Position numbers and translations under genes: made by a program | In this document: in pieces, positions 1 to 6,268 of the stretch | How the letters are laid out: every line of letters begins with the position of its first letter | How positions within the stretch are numbered: the first letter of the stretch is position 1 | DNA from: Actinomycetes bacterium | Lineage (GTDB): Bacteria > Actinomycetota > Acidimicrobiia > Acidimicrobiales > Acidimicrobiaceae | Direction of reading: 5' to 3' | Length of the DNA: 6,707 nt | NCBI GenBank assembly: GCA_021785315.1 | Contig: JAJYFX010000106.1 | Location: 1-6,707 of the forward strand | Notes under the pieces: generated by a model | The model's database searches: none | What the model was told of the DNA's origin: nothing | What the model saw: only the letters and a program-made list of their open reading frames with translations

Positions 1-1
1 T

Positions 2-280
2 CTCGTGGTGATGTTCAACAATAGGGCTTATTACAACGACTGGGAACACCAAGAAAGATTGGCCAAGCAAAGAGGGACACCGAAAGATAGAGCAAATATT
101 GGCATGGAGATCGACGGTCCCGCGCCTGACTTTGCAGCCTTGGCAAGGTCGTTCAGCTGGTGGGCCGAAGGCCCAATTACCGATGCTGACATGGTACGGG
201 ATGCCGTACGTCGTGCTGCCGAATGGGTTACATCAACAGGGAAACCAGCTTTAGTAGATGTAGTGTGCCAACCGAAATAG
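2..280 (+). CDS. C-terminal end of a thiamine-diphosphate-dependent enzyme (acetolactate synthase/decarboxylase superfamily), 5'-partial
   Basis: The frame is open from base 2 and ends at a TAG at 278-280, giving the last 92 residues of a protein that starts left of the window. The first residues, LVVMFNNRAYYNDWEHQ, match the end of the ThDP-binding motif (GDG, about 25-30 residues, then NN) in the pyrophosphate-binding domain of acetolactate synthase-like enzymes: a buried beta strand, then the NN pair that helps hold the Mg-diphosphate. The following PAPDFAALARSFSWWAEGPI and the ending GKPALVDVVCQP fit the family pattern 'DF..lA.a.G..a..v' and 'GP.lidv'. Family members usually run to about 550 residues, so roughly five sixths is missing. 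The substrate (pyruvate, an oxo-acid, oxalyl-CoA or other) cannot be told from this end. The GTG at base 5 is an internal codon, not a start. It converges on the acetyltransferase gene across a hairpin. Confidence 0.85.
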   Translation, partial: LVVMFNNRAYYNDWEHQERLAKQRGTPKDRANIGMEIDGPAPDFAALARSFSWWAEGPITDADMVRDAVRRAAEWVTSTGKPALVDVVCQPK

Positions 281-291
281 ATCTCCACCCA

Positions 292-329
292 GGTACCGCC
301 ATTCTGACCCACAACAGGATGGCGGTACC
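292..329. terminator. Strong hairpin between convergent genes, probable terminator
   Basis: Bases 292-302 (GGTACCGCCAT) and 319-329 (ATGGCGGTACC) are perfect inverted repeats. The stem extends inward to 306/315 with one T-G wobble, giving 15 pairs around an 8-base loop (307-314). It lies 12 bases after the stop of the ThDP enzyme gene and 16 bases beyond the stop of the convergent acetyltransferase gene. That position fits a terminator serving both. The tract after it on the plus strand (ATCATTTC) is only weakly T-rich, and the minus-strand side has no T run, so it is not a textbook intrinsic terminator. Actinobacteria often use such T-poor hairpins. The stem is seen directly; its function is inferred. 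Confidence 0.65.
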
Positions 330-344
330 ATCATTTCAAGCCTG

Positions 345-935
345 CTAGAGATACCACAAGTTCCCGTACTCTTGCTTCAGGCCGGTCCAGTCCTCCTGGG
401 TGGCGGCATAATGCACGTGATCTTCCCAAGTTCCGTTGATTTCCAAATACTTCAGCGAAATTCCCTCAAGACGCAACTTTAGCTTTTCAGGAACCCTCCT
501 GGAAGCAAAATTCCTGGGAATTATTGATATCTGAATCCTGTGAAGAGACGCCGTTTCGAACGCGAACTGCATCACCAGGGCAACAGCCTCAGGCATATAG
601 CCATTTCCGGCGACATCCTCGTCAATCCAGTACCCAATGTTGGCGGTCTGGCATGGTCCCCGTTGGATAGAAGAAATATTCGTTTCCCCAATGAGCCTGT
701 CGCCCAAAAACAAACCGAATGCATATGCGGAATCGCTCAGACGCTCGCGCTCCGCCGTAGCGCATCGTGCTCCGAAAACTCGCCGGTCATAGAGTTGGTA
801 ATTTCCAACCGATGCCCGGGGCTCCCATTTCCTCAGCCAATCATTGCAACGTGCTCTTACTTCTCTCCAAGCTTCAAAATCGTCGATTGTCAACGGTCGA
901 AGATGAACTCGCTTTCCTTCAAGCAAATAGCGCAC
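345..935 (-). CDS. RimJ/RimL-like GNAT family N-acetyltransferase
   Basis: This complete 196-residue protein fits the usual 180-210 residues of GNAT enzymes of the ribosomal-protein-alanine acetyltransferase (RimJ/RimL) group, which move acetyl from acetyl-CoA to an N-terminal or small-molecule amine in the cytoplasm. Visible signatures in order are the N-terminal strand VHLRPLTIDD (10-19), a W..vR..n..WL..WEP segment (23-39), GETNISSIQRG (83-93) and ANIGYWIDEDVAGNGYMPEAV (98-118), which carries the acetyl-CoA pyrophosphate loop. Then come LHRIQISIIPRN (131-142), the S-RRV-EKL helix (145-152), and the tail G-W-EDH-YA (168-178). EKLKLRLEG has lysine where the family usually has glycine (EKLGF), a small oddity. 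The start is GTG at 935: a good Shine-Dalgarno, GAGAGGT (complement of 944-950), sits 8 bases upstream and no ATG is available. The true substrate is unknown; antibiotic or small-molecule acetylation is possible. It is transcribed divergently from the glycosyltransferases. Confidence 0.88.
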   Translation of the reverse strand: MRYLLEGKRVHLRPLTIDDFEAWREVRARCNDWLRKWEPRASVGNYQLYDRRVFGARCATAERERLSDSAYAFGLFLGDRLIGETNISSIQRGPCQTANIGYWIDEDVAGNGYMPEAVALVMQFAFETASLHRIQISIIPRNFASRRVPEKLKLRLEGISLKYLEINGTWEDHVHYAATQEDWTGLKQEYGNLWYL

Positions 936-943
936 GTAAGCAC

Positions 944-950
944 ACCTCTC
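944..950 (-). promoter_or_regulatory. Ribosome binding site deciding the GTG start of the acetyltransferase
   Basis: On the minus strand GAGAGGT lies 8 bases before the GTG at 935-933. It is the best Shine-Dalgarno match I found in the window and supports a non-ATG start for a gene whose protein alignment also begins there (RYLLEGKRVHLRPL). Confidence 0.6.
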
Positions 951-986
951 AAAGCAACGGTAACCATAAACTTATTCCAGCACAAA

Positions 987-996
987 ACCTATAGGT
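987..996. repeat. 10-bp perfect palindrome overlapping the -10 box
   Basis: ACCTATAGGT reads the same on both strands and shares its last base with the TATAAT box. A regulator bound here would cover the polymerase contact region and could affect both divergent genes. A 10-bp palindrome is short enough to arise by chance, so the operator role is only a suggestion. Confidence 0.3.
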
Positions 997-1001
997 ATAA
1001 T
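996..1001 (+). promoter_or_regulatory. Consensus -10 box of the glycosyltransferase promoter
   Basis: TATAAT at 996-1001 is a perfect -10 hexamer in the 130-base gap between two divergent genes. At the usual -35 distance (about 972-978, CTTATTC) there is no good TTGACA match, and no TGn extension precedes the box. Transcription would start near 1008, leaving a leader of about 58 bases to the TTG at 1066. A weak minus-strand promoter for the acetyltransferase (TTGGTT, 17 bases, TAGGTT) may overlap it. Motif presence is seen; promoter activity is inferred. Confidence 0.5.
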
Positions 1002-1046
1002 CCTAACGAACCAAGACGTTGCCAATTTGCCATAATTGGTTAGACC

Positions 1047-1068
1047 ACCGAAAGCTGAGACCTCATTG
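1047..1068 (+). promoter_or_regulatory. Leader element before the first glycosyltransferase, shared with the second
   Basis: ACCGAAAG at 1047-1054 is followed by CTG, then AGACCTC, then A and the TTG at 1066. The second gene has ACCGAAAG at 3408-3415, then AGCCTC, then TAA and its GTG at 3425. The matching order and spacing suggest a common ancestral translation-initiation region and favour TTG 1066 over TTG 1036, which has no ribosome site in front of it. Confidence 0.4.
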
Positions 1069-3258
1069 GCGATCCGCAAAATACAAACGGACAATAACTT
1101 CACGGAAGTTGACCTTCAAAAACAGTTTGTCATTTCGCACGGACTAGCTCACCTGCCTGCCGGAACGCTATGCGGTCCGCTTGAGAAACCAAATATCGCT
1201 ACCAAATGGGGCAACTTTGAGGTGCATCTGAAAGGTTCCGGTCCTTATGTGCTGCCCCAACTGATAGTAGCTTCGAACTGCAGCGACCAGCAAAATATCG
1301 CAATACCACTGAGATATTTACGCACGGACACAAATGGCTCAGAGGTTTTCGGGACGCCTGCAAGCCGCCAACGTCTTGAAGGAACACTATTTCTGATTCC
1401 GTCCCTGCAAACTTGCGCAATTGAAAAGATCACGACAAATATAATTCCAATTGGCAGCGGCCGTGCTGCCTGGGTATTGGCTCGCAATCTTTTGAAATCG
1501 CCGACTCTGATCCTCAAATCTGTCCTGAAGCACAATCGGGACTACCAATTCGAAAACTGGCCGCAGCGCTTATTTCCAAAGGACATCCTTCGAGCAGTAA
1601 TCGAAGTTGCATCCAGAAATTTCCCCAATCCTGACAACCTCTACTTCGGCAGTGACCCTTCATACAGTTTCTGGACCAACAGCAGGTACGAAACGCTGAT
1701 CCCACGAAAGATGATTACCTGCGAAAATACACGGTTCCCATTGCAGGCGGGCATCATTATCGACGATGGACAAAACCCCGATTCGCTGTTTTTAACCCTC
1801 AACTCCCTACTTGCCGCGGGGATCCATCGAGATGCGATCAGTCTGATCCAAGAAGACACGGCACTCGAATGGCAGCAAGGATTTGGAACGATCAATGAGG
1901 CCGACTTCCTAAATCTCAATTCTCAGTCGGAAGAGGACAGATTTCTGATCGTTTTGAGACCGGGAGATTGCGTCTCAAGGAATTTCCTGGATCTTTGCGG
2001 CATTGGCATCGACCTATCGGACACACCTCTCGCCTACTTTGATCACGACCGTCTTTCATCGAGCGGAACTTACTATCGATCCGAATTCAAACCCGACTGC
2101 AGCCCTGCCACGCTGCTCTTCCGCAACTATCTCTCCAGGGCGACAATTATACGGGTGTCGTTTGTAAATGATCTTCTCAAAAAGGTCCCGCAGTTGGCCT
2201 CGACTGGGATAGCTGGGGTGATTTACGGAGCCTCAATTGAAGCGACGCAGACTAAGGCGCAAGCTGTGGCGCATATTTCTGTACCGGCGATCCATCTGGC
2301 TGAAGAAACAGCAACTCAAACTTTGAGACAGCTCGCTGTTGAAGCACAGTCGCGGAGTCTGCTGACGGAAATCTACGCGCCGAATCTTGCCATTCAATCT
2401 TCTGAAGTCAACGGTGCGACATGGAATGCAAAAAAACCAGTATCAAACAAAATAACTATCGTGATCCCTACAAAAAATCGTGTCGACCTCCTCAAAACAG
2501 CCGTAGATTCAATTCGCACCCTTACCAGTTACCCAAACTACGAAATTGTTATAATCGATAACCTGAGCGACGAGCCAGCAACAGTCTCATATATTGAGGG
2601 GCTCGCGCGAAAAGGCGATGCCACGGTAATACCCTTCAACGAGAACTTCAATTTCGCCAAAATGCACAATCAGATCGTGCCCAACCTTTCGACCGACTAC
2701 GTGCTACTACTGAATAACGATACTGAAATCTTCGATCCGTCCTGGCTTACACACTTGGTTGATCTATTCGAGCTGCCAAACATAGGAATCGTGGGAAACA
2801 AGCTTCTTTACCCCGACGGCACCATTCAGCATGCGGGTGCAGTTGGAGGCCTCAAAGGTCCTATGGCGCATCCATTGAGCGGCCATAGCGGTACGGCCGG
2901 GCATCCTCTAGTGTCATTCCCGAGAGACGTCCTGGGAGTGACAGGTGCATGTTTATTGATACCCCAACAACTATACGTCGATTGCGGCGGAATGGACGAA
3001 AAGCTGGCGGTCAGTTATAACGACATGGACCTCTGCCTATCAGTGAGAGTGAATTCACATTTGTCGGTTGTAGTTTCGAGCTCGGGTGGCGTCACCCATG
3101 CAGAATCAAAGTCGCGGGGAACAAGCTTCAGCAAGGAACATCAGAACCTGCTCAATGCCGAGGCTGACTACTTCAACAGCAAATGGTCGAAACACATCAG
3201 ACCCGACCCCTTCTATAACATCAATCTATCTCTTCAGTCAGAATATTTATTGGCGTAA
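1066..3258 (+). CDS. Tandem-domain GT2 glycosyltransferase with a degenerate first GT2 domain
   Basis: Residues are numbered from the TTG at 1036, where the frame opens right after a TAA (740 residues). I prefer the TTG at 1066 (730 residues) because of a GAG-type ribosome site at 1057-1059 and a leader shared with the downstream paralogue; there is no in-frame ATG until residue 226. Residues 1-140 are beta-rich, possibly a carbohydrate-binding or accessory module, and 140-235 are a helical linker. Residues about 236-425 follow the outline of a GT2 domain but lack its acidic motifs (RPGD at 308-311 where the sister protein has DQDD). Residues 472-700 are an intact GT2 domain: ITIVIPTKNR (473-482), the metal-site motif NND (560-562), LYPDGTIQHAG (591-601), the probable catalytic-base motif NDMDLC (662-667) and HAESKSRG (688-695). 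The expected role is cytoplasmic or membrane-surface transfer of a nucleotide-activated sugar in surface-polysaccharide synthesis; the sugar is unknown. No membrane helix is seen. It is probably cotranscribed with the next gene. Confidence 0.85.
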   Translation: MAIRKIQTDNNFTEVDLQKQFVISHGLAHLPAGTLCGPLEKPNIATKWGNFEVHLKGSGPYVLPQLIVASNCSDQQNIAIPLRYLRTDTNGSEVFGTPASRQRLEGTLFLIPSLQTCAIEKITTNIIPIGSGRAAWVLARNLLKSPTLILKSVLKHNRDYQFENWPQRLFPKDILRAVIEVASRNFPNPDNLYFGSDPSYSFWTNSRYETLIPRKMITCENTRFPLQAGIIIDDGQNPDSLFLTLNSLLAAGIHRDAISLIQEDTALEWQQGFGTINEADFLNLNSQSEEDRFLIVLRPGDCVSRNFLDLCGIGIDLSDTPLAYFDHDRLSSSGTYYRSEFKPDCSPATLLFRNYLSRATIIRVSFVNDLLKKVPQLASTGIAGVIYGASIEATQTKAQAVAHISVPAIHLAEETATQTLRQLAVEAQSRSLLTEIYAPNLAIQSSEVNGATWNAKKPVSNKITIVIPTKNRVDLLKTAVDSIRTLTSYPNYEIVIIDNLSDEPATVSYIEGLARKGDATVIPFNENFNFAKMHNQIVPNLSTDYVLLLNNDTEIFDPSWLTHLVDLFELPNIGIVGNKLLYPDGTIQHAGAVGGLKGPMAHPLSGHSGTAGHPLVSFPRDVLGVTGACLLIPQQLYVDCGGMDEKLAVSYNDMDLCLSVRVNSHLSVVVSSSGGVTHAESKSRGTSFSKEHQNLLNAEADYFNSKWSKHIRPDPFYNINLSLQSEYLLA

Positions 3259-3407
3259 TTTCCAATGCCAGCCTGCAGAAATAAAATTCTCGTCCGAAAG
3301 GCTGATATCTGATGCATGGCAGGACTGAGAATCACGGGTCGACTATCATCGCTGGTAAATAAAAGGGAATCAAAAGATTGATCGATTTGAAGATGCACAA
3401 TCTGCCG

Positions 3408-3427
3408 ACCGAAAGAGCCTCTAAGTG
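3408..3427 (+). promoter_or_regulatory. Ribosome binding site and GTG start of the second glycosyltransferase
   Basis: AAAGAG at 3412-3417 matches AAGGAG in five of six bases and lies 7 bases before the GTG at 3425. An in-frame TAA at 3422-3424 touches the start codon, so translation cannot begin further upstream in this frame. The first in-frame ATG is only at about residue 253, inside the first GT2 domain, so GTG 3425 is the only reasonable start. Confidence 0.55.
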
Positions 3428-5782
3428 ACATTATCAATATCTGCATACGATTTGGCCGCATGCAAGGTATCCTCTGAAAACGTATACTACGTTCCACCGA
3501 GAGTCCGTCTCGGCCTGGTTGAGACCGATTTTCAGGATATCTCTGAGATCGACTATTCGGCGTGGACCGAAATCCTGATATCGTTCGACGCACTTAAGCT
3601 CGAACACGCCGGTGCACCTCAACTTATATTGAATCGAATCATCGGAGAGGACCAGCAAAAAGAAAAAGCCCATGGGAAAGACAAAGAAGGGGTTCGCATC
3701 AACTCCAAGATAGTTCTATGCACCGAGCTCAGAGGAAACGAATTTGTCGCATTTATCCCCCCAGGGAAATACCATTCGATTCAGGTTGATTTTGGAAATG
3801 CAGGGGCTTCTTTTTCCAGAATAGGAGTGAATGGCAAGTCCTCCAACCGGGTACTAGGATCACGACATTTTGCTGCCTGTGCGGTACAAAGAACAGTTTC
3901 ATTGGCCCGAACACCAAATCCGGAAACAGTCCGGCGGCTCAAGAAAACAGCGGGATCATTTGCATCGCTGTTGAGAGGACTCAAGGACGACCTTATCGGA
4001 GTCAAACCCGCCGAAGAAATTCCGGATGGGCCTTACACCCTTGAAGAATACGACCTCTGGTATTCCAAACATTGCTCAATCGGTGCCAAAGAAGAGGTCA
4101 TCGCCGACTACTACATTTCAACTTTCTCGTATAAGCCATTAATCACGGTAGTGCTTGCGGTCCACAATCCTGATCTGGTAATGCTGGCGGCCACAGTCCA
4201 TTCTGTCCTAGATCAGCTCTACGACAACTTCGAACTGGTTATTTCAGATGCCTGTTCGAATTCCGAGCAAACTTTGAACTATCTCCGGCAATTGCCTGGC
4301 CTAGATCCAAGAATCAAAGTCTTGTTCCAGAATGACAGCCCCGACATCGCAAAGGCGGCAAACGAAGCGGTCGATGTCAGCCGGGGAGACTACGTAGCCT
4401 ACGTCGATCAGGATGACCTCATCAGTCGTGACGCCCTATTCTGGCTGGTCGAAAAGATAAACGAATGGCCCGATGCTGTTCTTGTCTACTCAGACGAGGA
4501 CCGCATAGACACGGATAACCAATTCATCATTCCACACTTCAAGTCCGATTGGAACCAACTCCTTCTGACCAGCTGGAACTATATCGGACATTTGGTAATG
4601 GTCAGCTCGAAACTGGCCAAGATTGTTAAATGGAGAAGTGAAGCGAAGGGCTCGCACAGCTTCGACTTCATTCTGAGAGCTTCCTTGCAGATAGACGAAG
4701 CCCACATTAAGCACGTTCCGCGAATCCTTTACCACCAACGGCTTGCAAAAGATCCTCTAAACTCAGGCCTCTCCCGCACTTCAGATGACGAATCAAGCCG
4801 CTATGATGCGCTGGAGGATTTCCTCAAGTTTTGGAGCCCTGGCGCAACCGTTGACCACAACTTGCACTCGTTCCACACCCGGGTGCATTTTACGATTCCC
4901 GATCGCCTGCCCCAAGTATCTATCATCATCCCGACCCGCGATAATCCGGAAGTCCTTGAGCGATGCATAAACTCGCTCGTGAACTTTACGAAATATCCCA
5001 ATTATAAGATTCACGTCATCGATAACCAATCGGCAGAATCCCGAACACTGGCACTCTTCGCAGAGTTGGAACAATCCGCCAAAGCGGTAATACACCATTA
5101 CGACAAGCCGTTCAATTACTCGGATATGCACAACTGGCTTATTGCTCAACTTGACACCGAACTGGTATGCCTGTTGAATAACGACACTGAAATAGTCGAG
5201 GAATCATGGCTCGGCGAACTCATCTCCTTGGTTTCCCTGCCTGGCTTCGCTGCTGCGGGTGCAATGCTCCTCTATCCAGACAGAACAATTCAGCACGCCG
5301 GCGTTACTCTTGGCGTAGGCGGCTTGGCGGCACACATAGCAGTGGGGGACTTGCCCGATGAGCCTAACTATTATTCAAGAAATCTCATGCCACAAGAACT
5401 TTCTGCCGTCACAGCAGCGTGCCTTCTAGTTAAACGAGACGCCTACCAACAAGTAGGAGGCATGAACGCCGAAAGACTTCCAATCTCGTTCAATGACGTG
5501 GACCTATGCTTGAAGCTCCGCACGGCCAAGTACAAGATTGCCTGGACTCCGTACTCAAGACTGATTCATCATGAATCGAAAAGCCGGGGAATTGACCATG
5601 AAAATGAGTACAAGTCGCTGCGTGCTGCCGGTGAAATGAGCTACCTGGCCCTTACCTGGAGATCAGAGTTGATGAACGACCCTTATTACAATCCAAATTT
5701 CGACCTAAAGTCTGAACCTTTTGAAAAGCTGGCAAGTGTGCCAAGACTTGACCTCACACTAAAGCCGGGCGTAAAAACGTGA
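3425..5782 (+). CDS. Tandem-domain GT2 glycosyltransferase with two intact catalytic domains
   Basis: This 785-residue protein joins two GT2 (GT-A fold) domains behind a beta-rich N-terminal region (about 1-160) and a helical linker ending in YTLEEYDLWYSKH (204-216), the lead-in usual before the first domain in this family. Domain 1 (about 237-440) has ITVVLAVHNPD (240-250), the DxD-type motif DQDD (328-331), SDEDR (356-360), HFKSDWN (371-377), NYIGH (385-389), FDFILR (413-418) and the closing HVPRILYHQR (430-439, usually YHWR). Domain 2 (about 496-725) has VSIIIPTRDN (498-507), NND (585-587), LYPDRTIQHAG (616-626), FNDVDLC (689-695) and HHESKSRG (715-722). Such two-domain enzymes can add two different linkages in turn, for example in O-antigen, capsule or rhamnan-type polymers; donor and acceptor are not readable here. 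Domain 1 has DACS (275-278) where DDxS is common. It lies 166 bases after its paralogue on the same strand, so it probably shares that transcript. The spacer holds a 21-codon ATG frame (3316-3381) without a convincing ribosome site. Confidence 0.88.
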   Translation: MTLSISAYDLAACKVSSENVYYVPPRVRLGLVETDFQDISEIDYSAWTEILISFDALKLEHAGAPQLILNRIIGEDQQKEKAHGKDKEGVRINSKIVLCTELRGNEFVAFIPPGKYHSIQVDFGNAGASFSRIGVNGKSSNRVLGSRHFAACAVQRTVSLARTPNPETVRRLKKTAGSFASLLRGLKDDLIGVKPAEEIPDGPYTLEEYDLWYSKHCSIGAKEEVIADYYISTFSYKPLITVVLAVHNPDLVMLAATVHSVLDQLYDNFELVISDACSNSEQTLNYLRQLPGLDPRIKVLFQNDSPDIAKAANEAVDVSRGDYVAYVDQDDLISRDALFWLVEKINEWPDAVLVYSDEDRIDTDNQFIIPHFKSDWNQLLLTSWNYIGHLVMVSSKLAKIVKWRSEAKGSHSFDFILRASLQIDEAHIKHVPRILYHQRLAKDPLNSGLSRTSDDESSRYDALEDFLKFWSPGATVDHNLHSFHTRVHFTIPDRLPQVSIIIPTRDNPEVLERCINSLVNFTKYPNYKIHVIDNQSAESRTLALFAELEQSAKAVIHHYDKPFNYSDMHNWLIAQLDTELVCLLNNDTEIVEESWLGELISLVSLPGFAAAGAMLLYPDRTIQHAGVTLGVGGLAAHIAVGDLPDEPNYYSRNLMPQELSAVTAACLLVKRDAYQQVGGMNAERLPISFNDVDLCLKLRTAKYKIAWTPYSRLIHHESKSRGIDHENEYKSLRAAGEMSYLALTWRSELMNDPYYNPNFDLKSEPFEKLASVPRLDLTLKPGVKT

Positions 5783-5814
5783 CATTCATCATCCAAATAG
5801 ATGACCGCCTGACA

Positions 5815-6261
5815 TCATTTGATTCCATCTATTAGATTAAGTGCCCACAAACCGATGGGGTCATTGCCACCCATCAACTGCCAAGCTACATGGGCGTGGA
5901 GACATTTGACCCCATTTCTCGTCCCCCCGACGCCTCCGGAAGGTCTGATCCCTGAATAGCCCGGTGGAATTTTAGACTCTCTGAACTGCATATATCGTTC
6001 GTGGGACGCCGCAATATCATTGGCGTCGATGTTTGAGTCGGCCCACTTGACTCCCCCGCATGACTCAATTCGGGAAACTTCCTGGCGCAGTTGGCGACCA
6101 ATGAGCCAATAAATGGTTGGCATCGGAGTGCCGTCTTCAAGAATAGGAGAAGTCTCCAGCACCAACGGACTGCCAGTTCCGTCAGACAGGCAAACTGACC
6201 AAGGCCCTTTCGGCTTTCTTCCCAGCAGCCTTTCTACTACCTGTTCTTCACTTTCGTCCAT
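5815..6261 (-). CDS. DUF501 family protein
   Basis: I read this as a 148-residue protein from the ATG at 6261. The frame stays open to 6345, but a start there would overlap the upstream coxG-like gene by 77 bases and add 28 residues (ALLYWCYSF...) that do not look like family sequence. From the ATG, the order of features matches DUF501 (the family of Mycobacterium tuberculosis Rv1025): an acidic N-terminus, R-GR-P-GPW (11-21), MPTIYWLIG (47-55), VSRIES-GG (62-70), HERYMQFR (88-95) and VKCLHAHVAW (118-127), followed by NDPIG (133-137), where relatives commonly have NPVG. The conserved Cys-Leu-His suggests a functional site, but no biochemical role is established for the family. In many actinobacteria DUF501 genes sit beside enolase and a divIC-like gene; here it follows coxG by 7 bases, and the two are probably one operon. 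A TTG two codons upstream (6267) is an alternative start, 5 bases after AAGAG. Confidence 0.82.
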   Translation of the reverse strand: MDESEEQVVERLLGRKPKGPWSVCLSDGTGSPLVLETSPILEDGTPMPTIYWLIGRQLRQEVSRIESCGGVKWADSNIDANDIAASHERYMQFRESKIPPGYSGIRPSGGVGGTRNGVKCLHAHVAWQLMGGNDPIGLWALNLIDGIK

Positions 6262-6268
6262 GAGCAAG

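Noticed and set aside
540..1043. Plus-strand open frame of 167 codons across the acetyltransferase gene
   Set aside because: It is antisense to a clear GNAT gene, has no family features and no ribosome site, and runs on into the promoter gap.
3249..3266. Small inverted repeat ATTGG/CCAAT around the stop of the first glycosyltransferase
   Set aside because: The stem has only 5 pairs, overlaps the stop codon and has no T tract, so it is unlikely to end transcription between the two genes.
3316..3381. 21-codon ATG frame (MAGLRITGRL...) in the spacer between the two glycosyltransferases
   Set aside because: The only purine-rich stretch upstream is about 14 bases away, the composition is unremarkable, and it is not in frame with the second glycosyltransferase, so it is not a lost N-terminus. 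It could be a short leader peptide, but nothing supports that.
4793..5149. Minus-strand open frame of 118 codons within the second glycosyltransferase
   Set aside because: It is antisense to the conserved second GT2 domain and carries no recognisable motifs; it is explained by the codon pattern of the real gene.
5786..5804. TCATC/GATGA inverted repeat between the convergent second glycosyltransferase and DUF501 genes
   Set aside because: Five A/T-rich pairs with a 9-base loop are too weak to call a terminator; the 32-base gap has no other structure I can see.
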